Shown here in pieces: positions 9,587-17,148 of a stretch of DNA of 64,000 nucleotides. Position numbers and translations under genes: made by a program. The notes beneath the pieces were generated by a model, which was not told the DNA's origin, ran no database searches, and saw only the letters and a program-made list of their open reading frames with translations. Source of the DNA: a virus; the IMG/VR virus record IMGVR_UViG_3300025141_013870, positions 54,249-118,248 of that record; one strand, written 5' to 3'. Each line of letters starts with the position of its first letter. The first letter of the stretch is position 1.

Positions 9587-10636
9587 ATGAAAATGAGACA
9601 TATGAAGATAGAATATGTGTGGATCGATGGTTGCAACCCATGGGGATTAAGATCAAAGGTGAAGGTTTTAAAATTGTCAGATGCCAACTTTAATGACACA
9701 ATAGAAGGGAGCATTGATAACATTCCTGAGTGGGGGTTTGATGGATCGTCAACTGAGCAGGCGTCTGGCGGCGACTCTGATTGTCTTCTACGGCCTGTCA
9801 GGTGTGTCGTAGACTCAATAAGAAACGACTACACCTCAGCAATAGTCTTATGTGACGTTCTTATGGGAGATGGATTTCCCCACCCAACAAACAATAGGTC
9901 GTCACTACTAGAGACATCAAGGCTGTGTGAAAGTCACAAGCCTTTCTTTGGTATCGAGCAGGAGTATACAATAATGAAAGATGAGAGGCCTCTCGGATTT
10001 CCTCCGTCTGGATACCCGGCTCCCCAAGGAAAGTATTATTGCTCAGCGGGCGGAGATAGATCATATGGAAGGAACATATCAGATGAGCATCTAGATGCGT
10101 GCATAGCATCTGGTCTCAATATTACAGGAACAAATGCCGAGGTCATGCCAGGACAGTGGGAATATCAGATAGGGGGACCAGGCGTAGGGCCCGTGGAAGC
10201 GAGTGACGAGCTCTGGATATCTAGATGGATTCTATTAAAGGTAGCAGAGAGAAATGGAATGACTGTCACGTTTGAGCCAAAGCCCATGCTTGGTGACTGG
10301 AATGGCGCAGGATGTCACACAAATTTTAGCACAGAGAAGATGAGAGAGGAAGGCGGCATGAGACACATTGAGCAGGCATGCAAGAAGATGTCAAATAACA
10401 TCCAGCCTCATCTTGACGCGTATGGTGACGGCATAGAGTTTAGACTGACAGGAATGCACGAGACCTGCTCATATAGTGAGTTTAAGTGGGGCGTGGCTGA
10501 TAGAACAGCGTCAATAAGAATACCAAGGGGTGTATCAAATGATGGTCGAGGATATCTCGAGGATAGAAGACCCAATGCCAATTGTGATCCATATCAGGTC
10601 TGTAAGGTGATATTAGAATCGACGTGTATAGATTAA
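9587..10636 (+). CDS. Glutamine synthetase, eukaryote-type (GSII)
   Basis: Makes glutamine from glutamate, ammonia and ATP. The 349-residue length and the motifs YVWIDG, WGFDGSSTEQ, FGIEQEYTI, GTNAEVMPGQWEYQIG, KPMLGDWNGAGCHTN and RIPRG are those of the short decameric GSII family of eukaryotes and some bacteria, not the 470-residue bacterial GSI. It therefore lacks the adenylylation loop used by GlnE to switch GSI off. An insensitive enzyme would be useful to a phage (inference). The start codon directly follows the endolysin stop, with AAGGA at 9578-9582. Its product can feed the asparagine synthetase encoded at 56 kb. Confidence 0.95.
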   Translation: MKMRHMKIEYVWIDGCNPWGLRSKVKVLKLSDANFNDTIEGSIDNIPEWGFDGSSTEQASGGDSDCLLRPVRCVVDSIRNDYTSAIVLCDVLMGDGFPHPTNNRSSLLETSRLCESHKPFFGIEQEYTIMKDERPLGFPPSGYPAPQGKYYCSAGGDRSYGRNISDEHLDACIASGLNITGTNAEVMPGQWEYQIGGPGVGPVEASDELWISRWILLKVAERNGMTVTFEPKPMLGDWNGAGCHTNFSTEKMREEGGMRHIEQACKKMSNNIQPHLDAYGDGIEFRLTGMHETCSYSEFKWGVADRTASIRIPRGVSNDGRGYLEDRRPNANCDPYQVCKVILESTCID

Positions 10637-10643
10637 ACGACTT

Positions 10644-10666
10644 GGATAAGATACATCATCTTATCC
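10644..10666. repeat. Perfect 9-bp inverted repeat after glutamine synthetase
   Basis: GGATAAGAT at 10644-10652 and ATCTTATCC at 10658-10666 form a perfect stem with a 5-base loop. It starts 8 bases after the glutamine synthetase stop and ends 15 bases before the next ATG. No U-tract follows, so it may be an mRNA-stabilising or processing hairpin, a weak terminator, or an operator for a dimeric repressor. Confidence 0.6.
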
Positions 10667-10681
10667 CATATACTTATTAAC

Positions 10682-10909
10682 ATGAAAACGTATATCACCT
10701 CTGATCTGCCCGTAGCAGCTTTTCTCATGATGAGAGGCCTGGCATTAGTCCGCGCTGATAGGCAGTCTGGTAGGTTTGTATTCGAGCTAGAGGATCCTGA
10801 CGGAAAGGCTGCAAAGTTTGCAATAGAGTATCTAAACAGCGACTTTTGTAAGTTTGATAACTACATAAGAAATTTAAAAAGTGTGCTGTATCAGAATAAA
10901 AAACCTTGA
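10682..10909 (+). CDS. Small conserved phage protein (DUF5659-like)
   Basis: 75 residues with the pattern SDLPVAAFLMMRGLALV, then FVFELEDPDG, then a short helix ending in a YIRNLKSVLY-type tail. This resembles the small DUF5659 phage family, of unknown function; I assign it by pattern memory only. The gene is preceded by TATACTTATTAAC directly before the ATG instead of a Shine-Dalgarno sequence. A very similar ATACTTATTA precedes the ATG at 16124. It lies alone between the metabolic operon and the fibre gene. Confidence 0.65.
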   Translation: MKTYITSDLPVAAFLMMRGLALVRADRQSGRFVFELEDPDGKAAKFAIEYLNSDFCKFDNYIRNLKSVLYQNKKP

Positions 10910-11084
10910 GTAGATTCTCGGCTCACGAATATATAATACTAAATCAGTCAGTATTGTAGGTATTCCTTAGAAAGTTAAAAAATGTTAATGATGGTTTGAT
11001 CTGTTTATCTTGCGTGTGTGATAGAAAGAAACGGTCAGTAAAAAAACTTAAACCATTTTTTTAATAACAAAAAGGAGATAAATA
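10910..11084 (+). promoter_or_regulatory. 175-base intergenic region with probable promoter and strong RBS for the fibre gene
   Basis: This is the longest gene-free stretch in the window. It holds TATAAT at 10932-10937, a weak TTGAGT at 10906-10911 (a 20-base spacer, longer than ideal), and a 6-bp inverted repeat AATACT/AGTATT at 10935-10955. AAGGAG at 11072-11077 stands 7 bases before the ATG. ATGGTTT near 10992 and AAACCAT near 11050, followed by seven T residues, could form a long-range terminator-like hairpin, hinting at a small leader RNA. I find no tRNA or ORF here. Confidence 0.45.
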
Positions 11085-13529
11085 ATGGCTATAAAATCAC
11101 AAATTAGAGTACAGCAGGTAACAGGATCTATTATAGATATTGCATACTCTGGCTCACAAACATCGGCTACAAGCCTCACATCCGTCGATGATGGGGATCT
11201 TGGTAGTCTTTTAGGTCAGTTTGCTGGCGCAATCGGTAGAATATCCGGTTACAACGGTTCGGCGGCGACTGGGTTCACAAACGCAGCAGCCGGTACATTT
11301 GCTCAGGATATTATTCCGGAAGCAGACGGAACACGTGACTTAGGTTCCTCTACGAGAGAATGGGCAGAGGTTCACGCTAATGCGATTAACTCTGCTGCTA
11401 CACTTGTCATCAGCGGCACTACTGGTCTTACACTTGATGCAACAACAGTGTCAATCGATGGTATTGACGATTCTAACATCACTGTAACAGCATCTGGAAA
11501 GGACTTAAATATCGGCGTTGCTGGCGGCGGAGCTCAAGTACTCAAGCTAGATTCAGCTGGTACAGGTACTGACGCTATTGACGTTAATGCTTCTGCTGGC
11601 GGAATTGACATCGACGCATCCGGTGCAATCAGTTTAGACTCTTCAGCTGGATCAATCGACATCAATGTAGTGGACGGCCAGACGGTGAGCGTCGGCCTAA
11701 ACGGGGCAGTCGAGACAATATGGACGCCACATGCCACTGCAGGTAACGAGAAGTGGTCAACGACCAACACTGCTGGTACCGCGACTGATGCAATTGCGCT
11801 CACTGCGACTGCTGGCGGTGTTACAGTTGATGGCGGAGGTGGTGTCAATATTGTTGGTAACACTGCTGAGGTTGATATTACGACGACAGGTGCACTTGAC
11901 CTAAATTCAGGCGCTTTTACCTTGAATGGATCTACTGTTGGAATTGATGGTACAAGTGTCTTGACTCTGGGTGCAGCTTCAATGAATATTGATTCTGATG
12001 GTGGAGCAATTGATATGGATGCATCAACCACAGTTACCATTGGTGGCTCCAACGCAACCGGCGTTACAATCGGTCGAGCAGATAAGAACGTTACAATTCC
12101 TGGAAACCTGATAGTTAACGGTACTGCAACTTACATTAATACAAGCGAGTTGATGGTAGAAGATAAGCAGGTGGTCATCGGTATTCCTGGTGGCATGACA
12201 GACCCCGGAACTGCTACATACGCTCTAACTTCAGATGTTGTCACGGTAACAAGCGAAGCCCACGGGTTGACGAACGGACAGTATGTTCTCATATCTGATC
12301 CAGCCGCAACGCCACTTATCCCTGAGGGAGTCTATCTGATTACCTCTGTTGCTGATGCTGATACATTCACATTTGCATATGTCAGGGCTAATGTTCCCGC
12401 TGGTACTGCTATCGATCACTCAGTGAACGATGTAACAGACGCTACTGCTAGTGGATCTGGAATAATGCTTGCACCTGCATCAGCTGTACCGACCTTGCTT
12501 AAGTGGGATTCGACGACTGGTTGGCTCTTAGGCGGACCTGCTTCGTCAACTGCTGGCCTTTCACCAAATGTCGACGGCTCAGGAGCTCTTGGTGCTCCAG
12601 CTAAACGATGGGCAGATCTCTTCCTCGCGGAAGGTGGTGTTATCAACTGGGATAATGGTGATATGACCATGACTCAGGCTAGCGATGTTCTTACTGTTGC
12701 TGGCGGCGATATCCTTATGGATACCACTCAGAAGATTACTTTTGGTAACGCTAATAACGCTATCAATCTTAATACTGATCTCGTCATTGATGCTGCTGCT
12801 GACATCACTCTTGATGCCGCTGGTGGAAATGTTAAACCTGCTTCGAATGATCAGGCTGCTCTCGGTGTTAGTGGAACGGGTTGGTCAGACCTATTCCTTG
12901 CTGATGGTGCTGTGATTGACGTTAATGCTGGTAACTCCACTCTCACGGGTGGAAGTGCTGCTTGGGTTTCAAACGTTAAGTTCCAGGCTACAAGACTACA
13001 AGTTGATGGTGCTAATGACTATCTTGATGTCAACACTGATTTCACTATGACTGCTGCTGCAGATATTCGCCTTGCGGCGGGTGGTGCAGATGTTCAGCTT
13101 CGAGGCAGTGGAACCAATGACTTCATCTCCTTACAGAGAGCTAGTACAACAATTCAATACATGAACTTTGCAGCTGATGATTCTTCTGCAGCTCCTGGTG
13201 TTGCTGCAGCCGGTTTCGGTTTCCGCAACAATGCTGGGACCATGCAGTTCAAGAATAGCGCTGGATCATGGCAGAACATCGCTGCTGGAACAGGTGAAGC
13301 TCGTGTTAAGGATGTCGTAACAGTTGCAGCGACAGCGACAGCAGTTACATCCACATCTAGTGGATTCCTAGCATTGGCTCCAAATGATCTTGATGTCTAC
13401 CTAAACGGACAGCTGATGGCATCTGGATCTGGAGGTACTGGTAATGACTATAACGTCACAGCAACAAGTGTGGTTACATTCACATTTAATGTTGAGCCAG
13501 ATGACACCGTAACGTTTGTCAAGCCCTAA
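11085..13529 (+). CDS. Large fibre-like virion structural protein
   Basis: 814 residues, rich in glycine, alanine, serine, threonine and aspartate, and almost free of cysteine. It is built of short repeating beta-strand units such as TLDATTVSIDG, ITLDAAGGNV and similar. Three copies of a phage-fibre motif LGxxxxxWxxLFLA(E/D)G-like are seen near residues 85-100, 495-520 and 590-615. The block PGNLIVNGTATYINTS at about 345-360 is common in fibres of marine phages. GC content and CGN codon use are higher than in neighbours, typical of highly expressed virion genes. It has its own promoter region and strong RBS and is closed by a strong terminator. The role as tail fibre or head fibre is inferred. 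Confidence 0.8.
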   Translation: MAIKSQIRVQQVTGSIIDIAYSGSQTSATSLTSVDDGDLGSLLGQFAGAIGRISGYNGSAATGFTNAAAGTFAQDIIPEADGTRDLGSSTREWAEVHANAINSAATLVISGTTGLTLDATTVSIDGIDDSNITVTASGKDLNIGVAGGGAQVLKLDSAGTGTDAIDVNASAGGIDIDASGAISLDSSAGSIDINVVDGQTVSVGLNGAVETIWTPHATAGNEKWSTTNTAGTATDAIALTATAGGVTVDGGGGVNIVGNTAEVDITTTGALDLNSGAFTLNGSTVGIDGTSVLTLGAASMNIDSDGGAIDMDASTTVTIGGSNATGVTIGRADKNVTIPGNLIVNGTATYINTSELMVEDKQVVIGIPGGMTDPGTATYALTSDVVTVTSEAHGLTNGQYVLISDPAATPLIPEGVYLITSVADADTFTFAYVRANVPAGTAIDHSVNDVTDATASGSGIMLAPASAVPTLLKWDSTTGWLLGGPASSTAGLSPNVDGSGALGAPAKRWADLFLAEGGVINWDNGDMTMTQASDVLTVAGGDILMDTTQKITFGNANNAINLNTDLVIDAAADITLDAAGGNVKPASNDQAALGVSGTGWSDLFLADGAVIDVNAGNSTLTGGSAAWVSNVKFQATRLQVDGANDYLDVNTDFTMTAAADIRLAAGGADVQLRGSGTNDFISLQRASTTIQYMNFAADDSSAAPGVAAAGFGFRNNAGTMQFKNSAGSWQNIAAGTGEARVKDVVTVAATATAVTSTSSGFLALAPNDLDVYLNGQLMASGSGGTGNDYNVTATSVVTFTFNVEPDDTVTFVKP

Positions 13530-13566
13530 TAAGATCTCTTCTAATTAGATTAGATTTTAGTTTCCT

Positions 13567-13600
13567 GGCGGGGTCCTTTTTATAAGGACCCCGCCTTTTT
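13567..13600 (+). terminator. Rho-independent terminator of the fibre gene
   Basis: Perfect 12-bp GC-rich stem: GGCGGGGTCCTT at 13567-13578 pairs with AAGGACCCCGCC at 13584-13595 across a 5-base loop. A T-tract follows at 13596-13600, continuing as ATTTTTT. It lies 38 bases after the fibre stop. Confidence 0.95.
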
Positions 13601-13617
13601 ATTTTTTCTATCGTTAG

Positions 13618-13626
13618 TGTTATTAT
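13618..13626 (+). promoter_or_regulatory. Candidate extended -10 promoter after the terminator
   Basis: TG-T-TATTAT at 13618-13626 has the TGn extension of an extended -10 element. The predicted start near 13633 leaves the GGAG at 13649-13652 and the ATG at 13658 intact. Its position just after a strong terminator supports a new transcription unit. Confidence 0.4.
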
Positions 13627-13657
13627 ATGCCTGTTGTTATAAATGCCTGGAGTAAAC

Positions 13658-14167
13658 ATGACTTTTGAATTGGATGAGATAGGATTATTAATAGAAAAGC
13701 TTAGTAATGAAAGAAATGAGCTAGATGATAACGTGGTTACATTGTCTTCATCTGTTATTCAATTAAGTAACCTGGCCTCTGCGGCGGGAAATATTTCTAA
13801 TAACTTGCAGGTCTCACTTAGTGAATCAGATAATGAATCTGAGACATTAAATATACTGTTAGCTGGATTTAACAATCTTTCATCTCTAGTGAGTTCTCAT
13901 CCTAACGTAATATCACAATCGATAATTAGGATGCAAGCACAGCGCGAGAAGATAGAATCTGTGATAGAAAGTTTAAAAGAATCTCAAGAAAAAATTAACG
14001 TAAGAAATGCTGCACAAGATAAATTAATTAAAAAGCTCAAAGATGAGGGTACCTCATCTGGTGATAGAGAAGTAGGAACACACCCAGATGGTCTTTCAAA
14101 GATAAGAAAAGCTAAGTCAAAAATGAACAAAAAAGACGAGAAGGCCAATACACAGCTTGATACATAA
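13658..14167 (+). CDS. Unknown coiled-coil protein
   Basis: 169 residues, helical throughout. There are coiled-coil heptads near 5-35 and 90-130, a serine-rich middle and a lysine-rich C-terminal tail (after GTHPDG). No signal peptide or membrane span is seen. The ATG at 13658 is preferred over an in-frame ATG at 13643 because GGAG at 13649-13652 is correctly placed for it. It is the first gene of a new unit after the terminator. The function is unknown. Confidence 0.7.
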   Translation: MTFELDEIGLLIEKLSNERNELDDNVVTLSSSVIQLSNLASAAGNISNNLQVSLSESDNESETLNILLAGFNNLSSLVSSHPNVISQSIIRMQAQREKIESVIESLKESQEKINVRNAAQDKLIKKLKDEGTSSGDREVGTHPDGLSKIRKAKSKMNKKDEKANTQLDT

Positions 14168-14185
14168 TATTAGGAGATATCTATC

Positions 14186-14407
14186 ATGTGTGAACTTTTA
14201 TTTGTCTACATAGTCTCTTCTATTCTATTTCTCTCTCTTTGTGTAGGAAGAATATCTGATTTAAAAACTATAGAGGCAACCACAAGAAATAGGGATACAA
14301 AGCTTTTCTGCAAGAGACTGCATGAAAAAGAAGTTGCTAGGTGTAAGACTTTTATTTTTTGGCCAGCTGCTATGTTCTACGAGGTCTGGAAGATTTTTAA
14401 AAAATAA
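14186..14407 (+). CDS. Small membrane-anchored protein, unknown
   Basis: 73 residues. Residues 4-21 (LLFVYIVSSILFLSLCVG) form a membrane span, and a short basic region follows. A second, weaker hydrophobic patch FIFWPAAMFYEVW lies near the C terminus. TAGGAGATAT upstream gives a good ribosome site. Its stop overlaps the ATG of the J-domain gene. Confidence 0.7.
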   Translation: MCELLFVYIVSSILFLSLCVGRISDLKTIEATTRNRDTKLFCKRLHEKEVARCKTFIFWPAAMFYEVWKIFKK

Positions 14408-15096
14408 TGTCTCAAATAAAAAATCTTCTTTTAAAGTTCAGATATCTTAAAAGTGAGCTTGAGAGAGTTGACACAATAGTTTCTGAATCAAAGAAGCAAT
14501 TTTTAGACAGATCAAGAAAAATTCAGAAGGATCTAAACGTTTATGACTCTGATTTTGATAGACCTTTTGAGAAAAGATCCGATGAATCTGATTATAAAAA
14601 AGACGATTCACCAGAGATAAATTGCGATCTCAATGATGATGTGGTTAAATCTGAAAAGCCAGCGTGGTCGAAAAAGCTTTTTAGAAAGATAGCCACTATA
14701 ACACATCCAGATAAGATACCAGAAAATCTAAGCGATGTAGTTAAGGATAAATTTTTAAATTTTTATAAATCTGCCACTGAATCATATGAATCTAATTCAT
14801 TTTTAGATCTCATAGATATTGGCGAGAATCTGGGAATAAAGATAGAAGACATGGGCAACATCGATATCTCAAGTTTAAACTCTAAAATTAAAACAATCGA
14901 AGATAGGATATTTGAATTAAAAAGCACAATTTTCTGGGAGTGGTGGCACATGAGCAAAGAACAAAAAAGGGAAGTCATCAAAAAATTTGTGAAAGATAGA
15001 GGGTGGGAAAGCGCTAGAGCACAATCTAAAAAATCTCGCCCCGGGCATCCGGGAACATCTATATCCCAGAGTAGGAAAAAGATGCAAAAAGATTAA
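14407..15096 (+). CDS. J-domain protein (DnaJ-like co-chaperone)
   Basis: 229 residues with an N-terminal coiled coil (about 1-50), an acidic linker, and a J domain near 85-135. The HPD tripeptide that activates DnaK is at 100-102 within TITHPDKIPE, and WSKKLFRKIA provides the basic helix II. The C-terminal 60 residues are basic and tryptophan-containing, without a zinc finger, so this is a type III J protein. It could recruit the phage DnaK (61820) or the host DnaK to a specific client. It is separate from the full DnaJ at 23729. Confidence 0.8.
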   Translation: MSQIKNLLLKFRYLKSELERVDTIVSESKKQFLDRSRKIQKDLNVYDSDFDRPFEKRSDESDYKKDDSPEINCDLNDDVVKSEKPAWSKKLFRKIATITHPDKIPENLSDVVKDKFLNFYKSATESYESNSFLDLIDIGENLGIKIEDMGNIDISSLNSKIKTIEDRIFELKSTIFWEWWHMSKEQKREVIKKFVKDRGWESARAQSKKSRPGHPGTSISQSRKKMQKD

Positions 15097-15180
15097 TTTA
15101 CGTTCTGGCGGATAGGTATTAATATCCGGGGCTGAATTATTGATTTTTGTTCTCTAGCTTCTATTAAGTCGTTTAGATTC

Positions 15181-15498
15181 ATGTTAAAGATGATTTTGAT
15201 TATGAATCTTATAGACGCTCTTGCCACCTTGGTGTGGATTAGGCTAGGGCTCGCTGAGGAAGAAAATCCAATGATGGCATTTGTTTTAGAAAATAATGAA
15301 TCAGCATTCATCATCATTAAGACAGCCTTGGTGATATTATCAATATTACTATTGTGGAGAATAAGAACAGAGATGCTGGCAAGAATTTTAATCATTCCTG
15401 TTTTTTTATCTTATGTGTATGTCATGATTTTGCATACATCTGCCACGATTAACGTTATTACCGGAGGTGCGTTATGGAATCTTTTAATATTGCACTAG
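15181..15498 (+). CDS. DUF5658-like three-span membrane protein
   Basis: 105 residues with three hydrophobic segments (about 3-18, 42-60, 65-85). The opening MNLIDALATLVWIRLG followed by EENPMM is characteristic of the DUF5658 membrane family, often found near phage and plasmid genes, with no known function. An 84-base gap before it contains a small hairpin (CGGATA/TATCCG at 15109-15128). The end overlaps the next gene by 25 bases. Confidence 0.7.
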   Translation: MLKMILIMNLIDALATLVWIRLGLAEEENPMMAFVLENNESAFIIIKTALVILSILLLWRIRTEMLARILIIPVFLSYVYVMILHTSATINVITGGALWNLLILH

Positions 15499-15866
15499 CA
15501 TTTTTAGTGGGCTGCATTGTATCATGCATATTTTTTACGATTGGAAGATTCATAGGAAAAATAGAAAAAGAATCTAAAGATAGAGATGACAGGGTACAGG
15601 ATCTATTTGACGGAATCATTCATAATAATGAAGATGAATATGAACAAAGTTTTAAAAATTCATTTTCTGATGAGATGATAATTGACGCAGAGTATGAAGA
15701 TGTGGTTTTAGATCTTCAGGAATATAGAAAGAGAAAAATATCACAAGAAGAAAATTTTGATAGTCTTCTTGGCTATGAAATCATGTACCATAAGAAAAAT
15801 AATGAGTATATTAAAGTACCACGTGAGATTGCAGATCTCATAAAGTATCTTAAAAAGCACACATAA
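15474..15866 (+). CDS. Unknown membrane-anchored protein
   Basis: 130 residues: an N-terminal span at about 5-25 (ALAFLVGCIVSCIFFTIG), then a charged cytoplasmic or periplasmic tail rich in acidic residues. CCGGAGGTGC just upstream is a near-ideal Shine-Dalgarno, so the start inside the preceding gene is well supported. No family is recognised. Confidence 0.7.
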   Translation: MESFNIALAFLVGCIVSCIFFTIGRFIGKIEKESKDRDDRVQDLFDGIIHNNEDEYEQSFKNSFSDEMIIDAEYEDVVLDLQEYRKRKISQEENFDSLLGYEIMYHKKNNEYIKVPREIADLIKYLKKHT

Positions 15867-15868
15867 TT

Positions 15869-16114
15869 ATGAATGAGAAAAATGTAGGAGAAATAGCAAG
15901 GGCTACATCTAAGGTTCTTGTCATAATCACATTGTGTATATTTTGTGGCTGGTGGATAAAGGAGAGGACTCTAACTCCAGATATCATGAAAGAGTGTAAG
16001 CTAACATGCGGAAACTTTTCAGGTTATGTCGAAGAGGTAACTGTGACAAGATGTGAATGCTCTCAAGAAAGAGCTAAAATTATTGAAAGTCCATGGGTTT
16101 TGCCAAAAAAGTAA
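15869..16114 (+). CDS. Small single-span protein with cysteine pairs
   Basis: 81 residues. It has a membrane span near 17-30 (VLVIITLCIFCGWW), then an outside or periplasmic part with four cysteines (ECKLTCG and RCECS) that could form disulfides or bind a metal. It follows the previous stop by 2 bases. The function is unknown. Confidence 0.65.
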   Translation: MNEKNVGEIARATSKVLVIITLCIFCGWWIKERTLTPDIMKECKLTCGNFSGYVEEVTVTRCECSQERAKIIESPWVLPKK

Positions 16115-16123
16115 TACTTATTA

Positions 16124-16489
16124 ATGATGCGCATCTCTAGAAAAATACTCAGATCACTAATATTAAGAGAAGTTAAGCTGTCTTTAAATAATCTAGACAG
16201 ACTTATGGAGTCTGCGCTGGTATCTAAGATGATATCTGGGAAGGACCCTGCGGAAATAGCTAGCGGAATATCTAAGATAAAGGATCTTGATGGAATGATT
16301 TTGAATGCGCTAAAAGATAAAAGCGGGTTCAAGTCTGCTATATCAAAACTAGACGATGAACAATCTAACCTGCTTGTTAGTGTGCTTGGACAACTACGAG
16401 GTTCGCTGGCCCCAAGCACATTTACTAAATTAAAGAAAGAAATAATTGCATCTAAACCAGATTTAAAAGATAAGCTGTCTGCCATGTAA
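16124..16489 (+). CDS. Unknown small helical protein with the N-terminal RxLRxLI tag
   Basis: 121 residues, all helical, no membrane segment. The N terminus ISRKILRSLILREV is one of a set of similar basic-amphipathic leaders shared with unrelated proteins at 16987, 17145, 20353 and 34682. The ATG at 16124 or 16127 is the start. There is no Shine-Dalgarno; ATACTTATTA stands directly in front, as before the gene at 10682. Confidence 0.6.
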   Translation: MMRISRKILRSLILREVKLSLNNLDRLMESALVSKMISGKDPAEIASGISKIKDLDGMILNALKDKSGFKSAISKLDDEQSNLLVSVLGQLRGSLAPSTFTKLKKEIIASKPDLKDKLSAM

Positions 16490-16511
16490 ATTAGATCTTA
16501 TACTTGTATTA

Positions 16512-16521
16512 TTGTATAATG
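16512..16521 (+). promoter_or_regulatory. -10-like element ATTGTATAAT overlapping the glycosylase start
   Basis: The ten bases ATTGTATAAT recur exactly at 49396-49405, where they sit 7 bases before an ATG. Here they overlap the first ATG, so transcription from this element would begin about 8 bases inside the glycosylase gene. It is either a chance match, a promoter for downstream genes, or a hint that translation starts further in. Confidence 0.3.
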
Positions 16522-16959
16522 ATGAATTGGCGTCCTCCTAAATCACCGTACAATCTTATTCAGGAACATCTTTGGGAAGATCCCTGGAAGATATTTGTCG
16601 CGTGTATATTTTGCAATCTAACAAGAAGAGTCGACGCTGAACCGTATATGTGGAAATTCTTTGAGAGATATCCCACGCCAGACTCTGCATCAGAGGCTGA
16701 TGTCGATGACATAGCAGATATGATAGGCCCGCTCGGACTCTCTCAGAGACGATCTAAGACCCTGGTTAAGATGTCCTATGATTATATCAACGAGGACTGG
16801 AGAAGCGATCCTGCAGTTCTCTATGGGATCGGAAAGTATGCATCTGATGCGTATCGAATCTTTTGCCTCGGTGAATGGAGAGATGTTCGACCAAAGGATC
16901 ACGCATTAAATGATTATCATAACTGGTTAAAAAAAGAGAATCATAATACGTTGTTATAG
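16519..16959 (+). CDS. MBD4-like mismatch-specific DNA glycosylase (HhH-GPD)
   Basis: Predicted to remove thymine or uracil (deaminated bases) opposite guanine. The 146-residue product is colinear with the glycosylase domain of vertebrate MBD4: SPYNLIQE, DPWKIFVACIF, the helix-hairpin-helix HGIGKY-equivalent LYGIGKYASD (101-110), then DHALNDYHNWL. The aspartate D127 in RPKDHALN corresponds to the catalytic aspartate of MBD4 (PEDHKLN). No Fe-S cluster cysteines of the Nth type are present. The real start is ATG 16519 or 16522; the in-frame TTG at 16504 is less likely. It lies next to an exonuclease, so a repair role fits. Confidence 0.82.
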   Translation: MMNWRPPKSPYNLIQEHLWEDPWKIFVACIFCNLTRRVDAEPYMWKFFERYPTPDSASEADVDDIADMIGPLGLSQRRSKTLVKMSYDYINEDWRSDPAVLYGIGKYASDAYRIFCLGEWRDVRPKDHALNDYHNWLKKENHNTLL

Positions 16960-16986
16960 ATCAGTATTGATAGTATATTTAATATC

Positions 16987-17148
16987 ATGCTGATAACAGA
17001 AAGAAGTCTAAGAGCTCTCATTAGAAACGAGCTACGCCTATATTCAAATAAAATACTTGAGGCGAGATTTAAGGGCTGGAGTCCAAGGGGAGATATTGGG
17101 GATTTGATTGACCAGAATCTTGAAGCTAAAGAAGATGACATAGCATGA
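16987..17148 (+). CDS. 53-residue protein with the RxLRxLI tag
   Basis: A short gene of 53 residues: the first 15 (LITERSLRALIRNEL) repeat the tag seen on neighbouring genes, followed by a charged tail (GWSPRGDIGDLID). The stop TGA at 17146-17148 overlaps the ATG of the exonuclease gene at 17145 (ATGA), a sign of coupled translation. TGATAGTAT at 16968-16976 resembles the extended -10 elements found elsewhere in the window. The function is unknown; it could be a free copy of the tag domain. Confidence 0.6.
   Translation: MLITERSLRALIRNELRLYSNKILEARFKGWSPRGDIGDLIDQNLEAKEDDIA

Noticed and set aside
10910-11084. Possible tRNA or riboswitch in the largest gap
   Set aside because: No cloverleaf or conserved T-loop (GGTTCGAATCC-like) sequence was found, and no riboswitch motif is recognisable. 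I kept only promoter-like and RBS elements.
11534-12052. 172-codon open frame on the minus strand inside the fibre gene
   Set aside because: It is low-complexity (S, V, P, A) as expected from the antisense of a repetitive G/A/T/D-rich gene, has no ribosome site, and lies fully within a convincing plus-strand gene.
15093-15395. 100-codon minus-strand frame over the DUF5658-like gene
   Set aside because: The plus-strand frame has clear membrane-protein periodicity and a family pattern; the minus frame has neither.
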